The translations under genes and the position numbers were made by a program. DNA of 64,000 nucleotides from an uncultured Sutterella sp. (GTDB lineage: Bacteria > Pseudomonadota > Gammaproteobacteria > Burkholderiales > Burkholderiaceae_F), in NCBI GenBank assembly GCA_905202595.1, contig CAJKSP010000005.1:17851-81850 (forward strand). Reading direction: 5' to 3'. Under the pieces are notes generated by a model that saw only the letters and a list, made by a program, of their open reading frames with translations, did no database searches and had not been told where the DNA came from. How positions within the stretch are numbered: position 1 is the stretch's first letter; each line of letters opens with the position of its first letter. Positions 8,031 through 16,795 of this stretch are shown here, piece by piece.

Positions 8031-11000
8031 ATGAAACAGAATTTCAAGAGCTGCGCGACGAAGACCATGATCGCTTCCGCGGTTGCTTCGATGATGGTGG
8101 GTGCAGCTTTCGCGGCTCCGGTCGGCTGGGAGGCTCAGCCTTCGGATGTTGAAACCGTCAAGGTGACCACATCCCAGACGATTAACCACAAAGCAGAGGA
8201 CCTGACAGGGAATTTTGCTTACGAAGCTGCTGCTGACATTAAAGGGACCGTCAACTTCTTCGCGGCCAATAGCGGCAAACACACGTTTACGGGTAAGGCT
8301 TGGCTTAACAGCCTGACAACTTACACCGGTAGCGATTATCAAGTCGGAATTAAGGGCTTGGTCGCAAACGGCGCAGAGATTCACAATCAAGGCCACATCT
8401 ACATCAACGCCACAAAGGAAGCTTTCTGGCGCAATCAGGGCATGCTTGCTACTGGCGGCACCATTGTTAATGACACAAAAGGCATCATCGTTACTGACAA
8501 TGCGTACGGCATGGCTGCTGGCAGTGGCACCGGCAGCAATACCCTTACCAATGAGGGCACGATTTATGTGAATGGCGGCGCCGGCATGGAGCTTGGCACC
8601 GGCATTGCGACGACCGGCTCCAACTCCGGCACGATCATTGCCAATCCCTCTTCTGCTGAAGGCGTGGACTCCATCGGCGTGCTCTTCGGCATGAGTGGTG
8701 AAAAAGCTACGTTCACGAACACCGGCATCATCGATGCCTCCAACGGCACGCATGCCATCAAAGTTGACTCTGGCTCTGCCGACATCAAGCTGACGGAAGG
8801 CACTGTCAAAGGCGCCATTCAGATCGGCGGCAAAACTAATTCCACAGTTGATACCGTCAATCTCAAGATCAATGAAGCAGCGGCTGTCGAAGGCGATCTC
8901 ACCATCTATGGCGGCACGGTCAATCTGAAGAGTGACGACAATGCCGTTTTGCACGGCAACCTCATCTCGCTCGGCGGCACCACGGACATTCAAGGCACCA
9001 CGACAGTAGATAGCCTTGTCGTCGGCCGTCAGGCCTCTGGCACGGGCGACAATGTTGTCCAAGCAACCGCTGGCAATATCAGTGTGGCTGGACAGCTTGC
9101 TACGCAGACAGCTTCTGTTCTTAACGGCACGCTAACGGTTAAGGACAGCGCCACGCTGGCTGCAGATAAGATCGCTATCGCTTCCAGCGACGCTACGCTT
9201 ACCGTTGAGGGCATCCTCCAAACCTCATCGGATCAGGTTTATACGGTCGCGGATGACCAAGCTTCTCTGACGCAGGGACTTAAGTTTTCGAATGGCGAGC
9301 TGCATTTGACGGACGAAACGTTCACGAGCAGCGTGTGGGACAACCTCACAGACGCCTTAGGTTCAAACGGAACTTTCACGTTCGACACCGCAACCTATGT
9401 GGCAACGGGTGAAAACGAAGTCATTAATTACGAAACGCTGAATAAGTACCAGCGTCTCGGCAAGGCCGTCGTAGTTAAAAATGCAGCTGCCAAAGATACG
9501 GAAGTCGTATTGGATAAGTTGAGCACCGGCACTGACTATACCCTTGGCGCCTTCGACTTTAAGGTTGCGGCTGACGCAGAAGGCACTGATAAATGGAATC
9601 TCACGGTCGGCGATACAGATAACGGCACTGCCATCTTCCGCGGTGCAGCCGACGGCGAAGTGTTCATGAATGCCGGCGACGCAACCATTACGCTGAACAA
9701 TGTCGAATTCGGCCAGGAAGACTCTGACCGCGGCAATGTTTCAAACACGGTGAAGTTGGGCACGAATACGACAGTTAATGCCGGTACATTCACGTTCAAC
9801 GAAGTCAACCTGAACCAACTCAACTTTTATGCCAACGAAGGCAGCACGCTCAAAGTCGGCTCTGTAACAGCAAAGGCCGATGGCCAAAACGCTGGCGGAC
9901 TAGTGGCTGATGGCGGCAAAATTATCTATGCCGATCAAGCGGATGAAAATGGCAATCTCACTGTCAATGGTGTGGCATATATCCGTAATGGAGGCACATA
10001 TGTAGCCGGCAATCATGACTTCGCTGGCGTGACGGCTGCTAATGCTCTTTATATTGGGCAAAAGACGACTTTTGCCGACGGTGTGCAATTTGGTTCTGCT
10101 GAAACAGAACCAAACTACGTTGTCTTCGACATGGCGTCGATCGCAAATGCTGGCTATACAGCAGAAGCTGAAGGCAGTATTTTGACGGTCAATGGTGACA
10201 AGTTTACTGGGGATAAGGCAGCGACTATTCGTCTTATCAACAAAGACAAGCGCATTGCCGATGTCGAAACCGATGATGATGGCTTCAATACCTATATCCT
10301 CAACGTCGGTAAGTTCGGTAATTCCGTTTCTGAAAACGCAGAATTGGAAAACGTCGGCGATTTGTTCGGCCAAGAGTACAACGTTACTTACTCAAGCACA
10401 GATGGCACTGTAAAGGTTGAAGTAGACCGAACGGGTGCTCATTCAACTTTGTCCAAGGAGAATTCTGCTGCTGCTCAGGCTGCAGCCGATGCATTAAAGA
10501 CCTGGGACACCGATGCTCTTGGTTTGGTTTCCCTGACGAAGAATGAAATTGCTCAGAAGCTTGGCTACGCTGACTGGCAAGAAGCAGAAACAGCCGGCGT
10601 TCAATTGAGCGATGTGCAGAATCGAGTTCTTGATTCCAGCGACGAGGTCATGATCGGCGCCATCGCCTCAGGCGCTTTCTCCGCTTCGGTTGACTATGTG
10701 AACGAAGTGGCTAAGACGCTCAATCGTCGGAACAGCATTGCCAATCTCAATACGGAGCGCAATCCGAATGGTCTGACGGCTTGGGTGGACGTCTTTGGTT
10801 CCGCCAATGAAGCCAAGAGCCTCTTTGACGACAGCGACGGCCACTACGGCTACGAATCCGACATTTACGGCGCGATGCTTGGCTTCGACTGGGTTGCCCC
10901 GTGCGGAGCAATCGTGGGCGCTGCGATCAACGTCGGTTCTGCAGACAGCAACTCCGTGGGCGACTTCTCCACGAAGTCTGATGCTGACAGCGACTACTAC

Positions 11001-11567
11001 GGCATCAGCCTCTATGGCTCGCATCGCATCGGCAACTTCAACGGCACGGTCGACTTCGGCTACATCCATTCGAAGAACGACATCACGACGAAGACGTTCT
11101 TCGGCTCGTTCGGCGAATCGCTTGACGGCGACATCTTCACGATCGGCCTCGGCGCTGAGTACCTCGTCAATGCCGGCGCATTCAACGTCGTGCCGCATGC
11201 CGGCCTCCGCTGGTCTCGTCTCGCCATGGACGACAGCCAGTACGGCGCTGACTACGACGCCATGAACCTCTTCCAGATGCCCATGGGCGTGACCTTCTCC
11301 GGCACGATCGAAACGGCCGGCATGAAGGTGGCTCCGATGCTCGACATCTCGGTGGTTCCGGCCTTCGGCGACAAGGATGCCGTGGCGAACTTCATGGGCG
11401 GCTACAGCGAAACGGTTCGCGTCGTCGACACCAACCCGGTGCAGATGACCCTTGGCGTCAATGCCTCGGTCGATGCCTGGACCTTCGGCGTCAACTACGG
11501 CCTCACGGCCGGCGGCGACGATCGTTTGAACAACTCGTTCAACCTCAACGCCCGCTACACGTTCTAA
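8031..11567 (+). CDS. Autotransporter (type Va secretion) outer-membrane adhesin-like protein
   Basis: 1178 residues. An N-terminal signal peptide ends near AAFAAP. A passenger of repetitive short beta strands rich in Gly, Asn, Thr and Asp runs from about 30 to 800. A helical linker spans about 805-905, and a C-terminal autotransporter beta-barrel about 910-1178 ends in NARYTF. The terminal Phe is the expected outer-membrane insertion signal. The passenger looks like a beta-helix of the AIDA/pertactin type; no protease or lipase triad is apparent. Passenger codons are clearly A+T-richer than those of the barrel and the neighbouring genes. TTGGAG before the ATG supports the start. A possible phase-variable C9 tract lies upstream and a strong terminator at 11782-11816. 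The ligand cannot be told from sequence. Confidence 0.9.
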   Translation: MKQNFKSCATKTMIASAVASMMVGAAFAAPVGWEAQPSDVETVKVTTSQTINHKAEDLTGNFAYEAAADIKGTVNFFAANSGKHTFTGKAWLNSLTTYTGSDYQVGIKGLVANGAEIHNQGHIYINATKEAFWRNQGMLATGGTIVNDTKGIIVTDNAYGMAAGSGTGSNTLTNEGTIYVNGGAGMELGTGIATTGSNSGTIIANPSSAEGVDSIGVLFGMSGEKATFTNTGIIDASNGTHAIKVDSGSADIKLTEGTVKGAIQIGGKTNSTVDTVNLKINEAAAVEGDLTIYGGTVNLKSDDNAVLHGNLISLGGTTDIQGTTTVDSLVVGRQASGTGDNVVQATAGNISVAGQLATQTASVLNGTLTVKDSATLAADKIAIASSDATLTVEGILQTSSDQVYTVADDQASLTQGLKFSNGELHLTDETFTSSVWDNLTDALGSNGTFTFDTATYVATGENEVINYETLNKYQRLGKAVVVKNAAAKDTEVVLDKLSTGTDYTLGAFDFKVAADAEGTDKWNLTVGDTDNGTAIFRGAADGEVFMNAGDATITLNNVEFGQEDSDRGNVSNTVKLGTNTTVNAGTFTFNEVNLNQLNFYANEGSTLKVGSVTAKADGQNAGGLVADGGKIIYADQADENGNLTVNGVAYIRNGGTYVAGNHDFAGVTAANALYIGQKTTFADGVQFGSAETEPNYVVFDMASIANAGYTAEAEGSILTVNGDKFTGDKAATIRLINKDKRIADVETDDDGFNTYILNVGKFGNSVSENAELENVGDLFGQEYNVTYSSTDGTVKVEVDRTGAHSTLSKENSAAAQAAADALKTWDTDALGLVSLTKNEIAQKLGYADWQEAETAGVQLSDVQNRVLDSSDEVMIGAIASGAFSASVDYVNEVAKTLNRRNSIANLNTERNPNGLTAWVDVFGSANEAKSLFDDSDGHYGYESDIYGAMLGFDWVAPCGAIVGAAINVGSADSNSVGDFSTKSDADSDYYGISLYGSHRIGNFNGTVDFGYIHSKNDITTKTFFGSFGESLDGDIFTIGLGAEYLVNAGAFNVVPHAGLRWSRLAMDDSQYGADYDAMNLFQMPMGVTFSGTIETAGMKVAPMLDISVVPAFGDKDAVANFMGGYSETVRVVDTNPVQMTLGVNASVDAWTFGVNYGLTAGGDDRLNNSFNLNARYTF

Positions 11568-11781
11568 ACGCCCTTTTCTTCGGCTCAGGCGCTTCGGCGC
11601 CCGGGTCGAGACGAAGAGCGCATGAACGCCGCGCTTGAGAAGGCGGATCTGCGCCCGCAGAAGCGCAGCCGCCTTCCGCACCGCTTTTTCCTCCGCTTGG
11701 CTTGAAAGCAGAGGAGGCCCGCTGCACAAAGCCTGCCGCATGGCGCAGCGCGGCTGCGAACTCCAAATCAAGCAGCTTTGC

Positions 11782-11816
11782 GCCCGTTTCCCGTGCAAGC
11801 GGGAAGCGGGCCTTTT
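11782..11816 (+). terminator. Rho-independent terminator between autotransporter and HTH gene
   Basis: GCCCG-T-TTCCCG pairs with CGGGAA-G-CGGGC around TGCAAG and is followed by CTTTTTG. It sits 215 bp after the autotransporter stop and 28 bp before the HTH gene start. It could end the autotransporter mRNA or attenuate the HTH gene. Confidence 0.8.
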
Positions 11817-11843
11817 TGTTGTCTATTTCCGGAGAAACGCCCA

Positions 11844-12275
11844 ATGGGTGCCCAGGCTTTGATCATCACGCAGCAGAACGCTGCGCCGAAGCCATCGCGC
11901 ACGCGACCGAACTTTGCTTCCGAAATCAAGCGCAAGGCTGCGCTTGAGCTCTTTCAAGAAGGCTTCGGCTACAAGCGCACGGCCGCCGCACTCGGACTGC
12001 CGACCAACACTGTGCGCGACTGGGCGCGCGCCTGGCGGAAAGGCCGCTTTCACATCCGGCTCAACGCCAATCAATACCGCTACAGCGCCAAAACAAAGCT
12101 TCTCGTACTCGATATGCGCCGCCGAGGACTGCCGTGGCGCGAGATTGCCGAATCAACCGGCGTGCCGACTTCGACCTGCCGCTCTTGGTACGCTAAGGCG
12201 GAAGCCAACCCAGCCGCTGCGGCCAAGCTTTATGCTGATCGCGCGGCAGAACGCCGCAGGAGCAGCTTTCGATGA
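11844..12275 (+). CDS. Helix-turn-helix protein, transposase-like DNA-binding domain
   Basis: 143 residues with two predicted HTH units: KRKAALELFQEG-FGYKRTAAALGLP followed by TVRDWARAWR (about 30-70), and LVLDMRRRGLPWREIAE followed by STCRSWYAKA (about 90-130). Paired HTHs of this kind form the N-terminal DNA-binding half of IS3/IS630-type transposases and also occur as stand-alone proteins. No catalytic DDE domain follows, so this is either a domesticated regulator or an orphan OrfA-like piece. A GGAG sits 10 bp before the ATG. The stop overlaps the next start as ATGA (12272-12275), implying translational coupling to the glycosylase-like gene. It could also be a small phage-type protein. 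Confidence 0.6.
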   Translation: MGAQALIITQQNAAPKPSRTRPNFASEIKRKAALELFQEGFGYKRTAAALGLPTNTVRDWARAWRKGRFHIRLNANQYRYSAKTKLLVLDMRRRGLPWREIAESTGVPTSTCRSWYAKAEANPAAAAKLYADRAAERRRSSFR

Positions 12276-13035
12276 AGTCACCCGTCCAATCCAACAGCCT
12301 CTTGGCGAGCCCCGACGCGCTCGTTGCCTGCCGCGCCTTCATTCTTAAGGCGCGCGCATCCGCCCAAGCCGAAGGCTCGGCCGCCGTCTGTGCAGGGAGA
12401 GGCCGCGGAAATGCCGCTCCTCTGCTGGATCGCGGCCGACTCTGGTCAGCGCTCGTCTGCACTATTTTGACAACCCAGCAGCCGACGACGGAGCTCAGCC
12501 TTTTTCCGTCCCTGCCTCAAAGTCCAGAAATCACGCGAAGCTGGGTTGCTGCGCAGGGCGACCGCTTGGAAGAGCGCCTTGCGCTCTTCTGCCGGTCGCG
12601 CGGCGTGCGAAGGCTCACTTCATAGCCAACGCCTGGACAACGCTGGAGACAGCCGGCGCGTGGCCCATTCTGGAGGCGGCCGTCAGCATTCTGCTTGCAG
12701 GCGAGCCTTCGCTCCTGCGGGAGCGCGCTGCTGCCAATGCCATTGAAGGACTTCTTGACGGCGTAGGCGCGAAGCAGGCCCGCGCCTTTCTCAGAAGCCT
12801 CGGCCTTCTGACGCACGGCTCCGTCATTGATACGCGCCTCCTGAACGCCTTGGCGTCCTTCGGCATTCAAGCGCTGCCGACCCCCGCGGCGCTGGAGCGC
12901 CGCGCGGTCTATCAGCGCGTCGAAGACTTCATCGAGTCGCTCTGCCGCTCGCTCTCCGATTTGAATATCCTGCCGTGCGAGCTCGATGCGCTCGTCACGC
13001 AAGCCATGCCGCGCAATCCCTCGTTCAGCTTTTGA
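12272..13035 (+). pseudogene. HhH-GPD DNA glycosylase-like gene, broken by a one-base frameshift
   Basis: The first frame runs from 12272 to a stop at 12623-12625 and includes LWSALVCTILTTQQ, an HhH-GPD-like early helix. Its sense continues in another frame from about 12600 to a TGA at 13033-13035. That part reads RAKAHFIANAW, GVGAKQARAFLRSLGL (hairpin-helix-hairpin with a candidate catalytic Lys) and VIDTRLLNALA (the conserved Asp). A single missing base near 12600-12610 would join them into a protein of about 254 residues. Such enzymes excise damaged bases such as 8-oxoguanine; this one resembles the N-glycosylase/lyase branch only loosely. No slippery heptamer is seen, so programmed frameshifting is unlikely. 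A sequencing error is possible. It overlaps the HTH gene by 4 bp. Confidence 0.65.
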
Positions 13036-13048
13036 TGCGGCTTCCGCT

Positions 13049-13804
13049 TCAGAATGCCGCTGCGCACTGCGAGCGGCTGCGCAAGCTTGAAAGCGCCTGC
13101 CGGCGCTCTCCTGCCGGCTGAGGCGGAAGCGCCTCGAGCAGCGCATCGAATCGGTCCACGATGCGGTCGGCGCCCGCCTTCAGAAGGCTGTCGATCCAGC
13201 GCTCTTTGGCGCTGGGCTTGCAGGTGCCGGCAAATCCCCAGGCCGTCATGCCGGCCGCCTTGGCGCCGAGAATGCCGGCGGGACTGTCGTCGATCACGAG
13301 GCAGGCGTCAGGGCGCATGCCCATGACAGCCGCGGCATGAAGATGCAGATCCGGCGCAGGTTTGCCTCGTGCAACATCCTCGGCGCTGAAGACCGCACTG
13401 CCGAAGCGGCCTGAAAGGCCTGTACAGGAAAAAGCGAACGCCAGACGCTTTCTGGGGCTGTTCGACGCCACGCAGAAAGGCATGCCCGCCGCTTCCAAGC
13501 GGTCGAGCGTCTCCTTCACGCGGGGCACCGCCTGAAGATGCGATTGGAAAAGCGCCTCGAGAATTTCGCGCTTGCAGGCTGCCCAGGCTTCAAGATCCTC
13601 AATGCAATAGACATTGGCGAGAAGCGATCGGATGGCTCTTGCATCCAGGCCAGTGAACTGCGTCATGGCGTCCTCGGGCGTCATGGGATGGCGCGGATTG
13701 CCGCAGCGCTTCGTAGCGAGCGAAGATGCGAGCGCCGACAGCGGCTCGCTGTCGATGAGAACGCCGTCGCAGTCCAGAATGATGAGCTCAACAGAAGGCT
13801 TCAT
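13049..13804 (-). CDS. HAD-superfamily hydrolase, beta-phosphoglucomutase-like
   Basis: 251 residues, cytoplasmic. HAD motif I is LDCDGVLIDSE near residue 10, with the nucleophile and acid/base aspartates. A helical cap (about 18-90) follows, then motif II in CVASNSP (about 112), the Lys of motif III in RGKPAPD (about 147), and motif IV in CLVIDDSPAG (about 170). This pattern and size fit subfamily IA phosphatases/phosphomutases such as YieH, Gph or PgmB. The substrate cannot be assigned. The gene is convergent with the broken glycosylase (13-bp gap). Its last 25 residues are basic and low-complexity and probably not part of the fold. Confidence 0.85.
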   Translation of the reverse strand: MKPSVELIILDCDGVLIDSEPLSALASSLATKRCGNPRHPMTPEDAMTQFTGLDARAIRSLLANVYCIEDLEAWAACKREILEALFQSHLQAVPRVKETLDRLEAAGMPFCVASNSPRKRLAFAFSCTGLSGRFGSAVFSAEDVARGKPAPDLHLHAAAVMGMRPDACLVIDDSPAGILGAKAAGMTAWGFAGTCKPSAKERWIDSLLKAGADRIVDRFDALLEALPPQPAGERRQALSSLRSRSQCAAAF

Positions 13805-13955
13805 AGTCTTTCTCTTCTTTTATTTCTTCATTTGAATTCCGGAAAGACCTTAAGCGAAGCAGATGACAGCGCCTTGGCAGCGCGATGACGGCTTTGTGAC
13901 AAGAAGCCGTCTGAAGCCTGAACAACTGCGCGCTCGCGCCTTTTCAAGCGCCGCC

Positions 13956-14696
13956 TTAAGCCTTGAGGGCCGCCTGCGCCAGTGCATCCGGCAGCGCATC
14001 GGCCACATAGAGCGAGCGGCCCTTTCGCTGAAGGAGCCCAGCCTTGGCGAGCGCCGAAAGCTCGCGGCTCACAGCGGAGCGCGTGGCATGCGCCATTTCG
14101 CTCAGCTCCTGCGCCGTAACGGGATAAGGCACGCGGCTCCAGCCGGGCGCGAGCGGCGCGCCAGCCGCCTCAAAGAGCGCGAGCAGAAGAAGCCCCGTGC
14201 GAATCTTGAGCGGCGCCAAGTCATTCACCAGCAGTCCGTCGATCTGAGATTCGTGATTTGAGAGGAGTCTCTCTATGTAGGCCGTGCGCAGATCCGGCAT
14301 CTCAGCAAGCGCGGACTGAAAGGCATCGGCGCTGATGCGCCGCATGACGACGGGACCTATCGCTCGGGCGACAAGCGGCATCGGCTCTCCCGAGTGAATG
14401 ACGGCCTTGGGGGCGCCGAGCAGCGTTCCAGCCGGGAAAAGGCCTGTCATGCGGCCGATGCCGCCGCCGAAAAGCACATAGGTTGCGACGAGCCCCGACT
14501 CCACGCGCCGCACGGCTCGATCAAGGCCGAAAGTGAAAATATCGTGTGCTGGCCGCTCCTCTGCCGCGCCGCCGGCAAAAAGTTCGGCAAAGCGTTCGTC
14601 GTCAGGCCTCAGCAGCCAGGGACGGTCGGAATAAAAGCCGCAGCGCGCGCTGGCAAGAAGCCGAGCAAAAGGCGAAATGGAAAGCGATTCGGACAT
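13956..14696 (-). CDS. Crp/Fnr-family transcriptional regulator
   Basis: 246 residues when started at the ATG 14696; the frame is open 36 codons further but that part lacks similarity. The N-terminal two thirds form a cyclic-nucleotide-like beta-roll (GLFPAGTLLGAPKAV, VVMRRISADAFQSAL), followed by a long helix. The C-terminal winged HTH reads VTAQELSEMAHATRSAVSRELSAL. No FNR-type N-terminal cysteine cluster is visible, so an Fe-S oxygen sensor is unlikely. The recognition helix TRSAVSREL keeps the Arg positions but has Ser where CRP and FNR have the base-contacting Glu. It lies downstream of the exported flavoprotein gene on the same strand. A TGTGC-N6-GCACA palindrome occurs upstream of that gene. 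The ligand is unknown. Confidence 0.8.
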   Translation of the reverse strand: MSESLSISPFARLLASARCGFYSDRPWLLRPDDERFAELFAGGAAEERPAHDIFTFGLDRAVRRVESGLVATYVLFGGGIGRMTGLFPAGTLLGAPKAVIHSGEPMPLVARAIGPVVMRRISADAFQSALAEMPDLRTAYIERLLSNHESQIDGLLVNDLAPLKIRTGLLLLALFEAAGAPLAPGWSRVPYPVTAQELSEMAHATRSAVSRELSALAKAGLLQRKGRSLYVADALPDALAQAALKA

Positions 14697-14883
14697 GAGC
14701 GGAAAGCGTTCCCAAAAGGATGCGGGCAGCAAGATCCTCTTTTCTTCATTCTGCCAAACAGCACATGACGCCGCCAAACAGCAGGCGGCCGGCGCAGCGC
14801 GCATTATCTGCGCGCCGCGCCGGCCGCCTTCGGGCGAAAGTTGCTGAAGCGCTTCAGAACGAGCGTGCTTCAGGCTTTGCCGG

Positions 14884-16458
14884 TCAGATGCCCTTTTCGA
14901 TCTGCGAGAGCGCCGCTTCGGCCGCCACGCGGCCGGAGGTCATAGCGAAGGACGAAGCCGAGCCTTCGCAGCGCAGGTCGTACGACGAATCGTAGAGGCC
15001 GCCGATGTCCTGGCCCACAACGAAGAGGTTCGGGATGACGTCGCCCTGCGGGTTCTTCGCCTGGAAGCTCGGCGTCACCGTCACGCCGCCCAGCGTAAGG
15101 AAGAAGCAGCGGATGGCCTTGAGCGCGTAGTACGGGCCCTTCTCGAGATTGAACTTCTCGAGATGCTCGGGCAGACGGCCGAATTCCGGATCGTGCTTCT
15201 CTTCGGCGTACTTGTTCACCCTCTTCATCGTGTCGAGCAGGTTCTCCGGCGGCACGCCGATCTGCTGCGCGAGGTCCTGAATCGTATCGGCCTTGAAGGC
15301 CCAGCCGCGCTGCATGCCGATTTCCCAGGTCTTCGGGAGCGACTTGAGGGGCACGCCCGCCAGCACGATCGCATTGAAGGGCAGCACGGCGCCCTTGTTG
15401 ATCATGCGGTCCATCTTCTCCTGGTCGAAGATCGTGTAGGAGACGCCGCCCGCCGAGGTCATGGCGTTGTAGACGTCAACGAAGACCGAGCCGCGGGACT
15501 CGTTGAAGAAGCGGCGGCCCGTATGGTCGACCCAGAGCCACGGCTGAGCGAGAGCGCAGCGGCCCTGCTTGAGTTCGTCCGGACCCGAGAACTGATTGAT
15601 CGGGGGAACGTCCGGCAGATACGGCGCATTGCCTGCCACGGCATGCATGCCGGCAACGCCGGCGCCCACGAGGCGCGCCATGTTGATGCCGTCGCCCGTG
15701 CGGCCGTCGACAACCGGACCGCGGAGCCAAATCGGCTCAACCATGCCGAGAGCGGACGAGTCGAAGACGTACTGCGCGAGCATTTCCTTGTTGGCCGCAA
15801 AGCCGCCCGTCGCAATGATCACCTTCTTCGCATGAATGATGAGCTTGCCTTCCTTGGCGCTCGTCGCCTCGACGCCCACGACGCGGCCGTTCTCCGTGAT
15901 GAGCTTCGTGGCCGTCGTCTCCATGTGGATTTCGCCGCCGCGCTTCTTGACGTTCTCGATGAACTTCTGAATCACCGCCGCAGCGCCGCCCTTGAAGAGG
16001 TGCCACGTCTGCAGGGATTCGGACGGGCCGTACATCGTGCGGATGCCGCGGAATTCAATGCCCATGTCCTGAATCTCGTCGATCGTGCGGGCGGACTCTT
16101 CAATCAGCACGCGCAGAACCGCGGGATCGCAGCGGAAATGGTGATACTGCAGCGCCGCATCGAGCACCTGCTGCACGGTGGTCTTGATGCCGTGCTCCTT
16201 CTGATAGCGGGTGCCGACGCCGAGCGAGCCTTCCGGGAAGAGGCCGGCGCCGCCGAGGAACTTGAGCTTTTCAAGCACGATCGGCTTCGCGCCCTTGTTC
16301 ACTGCGGCATTCGCCGCAGAAAGGCCGCCGAGGCCGCCGCCGATAATGACGATGTCGGCCTTTTCTTCGAGAACGGCTGCTTCAGCGGCCATCGGCACGC
16401 TGGCGACAGCGGCCGCCGCAGCGGCTGAGCCGAGGAACTGACGACGATTGAGCTTCAT
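14884..16458 (-). CDS. Tat-exported FAD-dependent reductase, fumarate-reductase-flavoprotein-like
   Basis: 524 residues. The N-terminus has a Tat signal (RRQFLG followed by an Ala-rich h-region), so the folded protein is exported to the periplasm. The dinucleotide-binding motif DIVIIGGGLGGLSAA is near residue 35. The capping domain and the second FAD motif (NLFVVGQDIGGLYD) near the C-terminus are of the FAD_binding_2 / flavocytochrome c type. The family reduces unsaturated acids using electrons from cytochromes. The fumarate-binding motif GxNRLGGN is replaced here by SSYDLRCEGSASS, so fumarate is an unlikely substrate. No heme or FMN domain is fused. AAAGGAG lies about 9 bp before the ATG. 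Upstream are CcmI-like and octaheme genes on the same strand, separated by a terminator. Confidence 0.85.
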   Translation of the reverse strand: MKLNRRQFLGSAAAAAAVASVPMAAEAAVLEEKADIVIIGGGLGGLSAANAAVNKGAKPIVLEKLKFLGGAGLFPEGSLGVGTRYQKEHGIKTTVQQVLDAALQYHHFRCDPAVLRVLIEESARTIDEIQDMGIEFRGIRTMYGPSESLQTWHLFKGGAAAVIQKFIENVKKRGGEIHMETTATKLITENGRVVGVEATSAKEGKLIIHAKKVIIATGGFAANKEMLAQYVFDSSALGMVEPIWLRGPVVDGRTGDGINMARLVGAGVAGMHAVAGNAPYLPDVPPINQFSGPDELKQGRCALAQPWLWVDHTGRRFFNESRGSVFVDVYNAMTSAGGVSYTIFDQEKMDRMINKGAVLPFNAIVLAGVPLKSLPKTWEIGMQRGWAFKADTIQDLAQQIGVPPENLLDTMKRVNKYAEEKHDPEFGRLPEHLEKFNLEKGPYYALKAIRCFFLTLGGVTVTPSFQAKNPQGDVIPNLFVVGQDIGGLYDSSYDLRCEGSASSFAMTSGRVAAEAALSQIEKGI

Positions 16459-16626
16459 GGTCTTTCTCTCCTTTATCTAGCCTTGACGTCTGACGAGCCG
16501 CTCGATCCTCTGCTGAGCTGGTCTGGCGGCAGGGAAGAAATGGACTCGCGCCAAGGTCTGAATGGACTGCGGATCGAAGCATGATCCGCAAACGCTCTGC
16601 ATCGTAGAGAAGCGGCAGAGAGAAAC

Positions 16627-16642
16627 TGTGCTCAAGCGCACA
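16627..16642. promoter_or_regulatory. TGTGC-N6-GCACA palindrome, candidate Crp-family operator
   Basis: A perfect 5+5 inverted repeat with the 6-bp spacer geometry of Crp/Fnr sites (TGTGA-N6-TCACA for CRP). It lies 169 bp upstream of the exported flavoprotein start. A Crp/Fnr-family gene is encoded two kilobases away in the same block. Confidence 0.4.
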
Positions 16643-16711
16643 AAGTGGGGTTTGTTCTCAAGGACGTTAACGGCTATGACTTTCCTGAGCTGAAGCCTGC
16701 GGGCGCTCCGT

Positions 16712-16759
16712 CAAAAGCAAAGCCGCTCCGCCTTCATCTGAAGGCAAAGCGGCTTTGCA
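16712..16759 (-). terminator. Rho-independent terminator of the CcmI-like gene
   Basis: On the minus strand GCAAAGCCGCTT and GAGCGGCTTTGC form the outer stem and GCCTTCA/TGAAGGC the inner stem. They are followed by TTTTG. It lies 37 bp after the ccmI-like stop and separates it from the flavoprotein gene. Confidence 0.75.
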
Positions 16760-16795
16760 CTTTCCTAACCTGTCGGCGAGAAGCTGCGCCGGCTG

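Noticed and set aside
12580..12625. Programmed frameshift in the glycosylase-like gene
   Set aside because: No slippery heptamer or downstream pseudoknot is evident; a one-base deletion or a sequencing error explains it better.
15163..16428. 421-codon open frame antisense to the exported flavoprotein
   Set aside because: No motif, and the minus-strand gene has Tat signal, FAD motifs and ribosome site.
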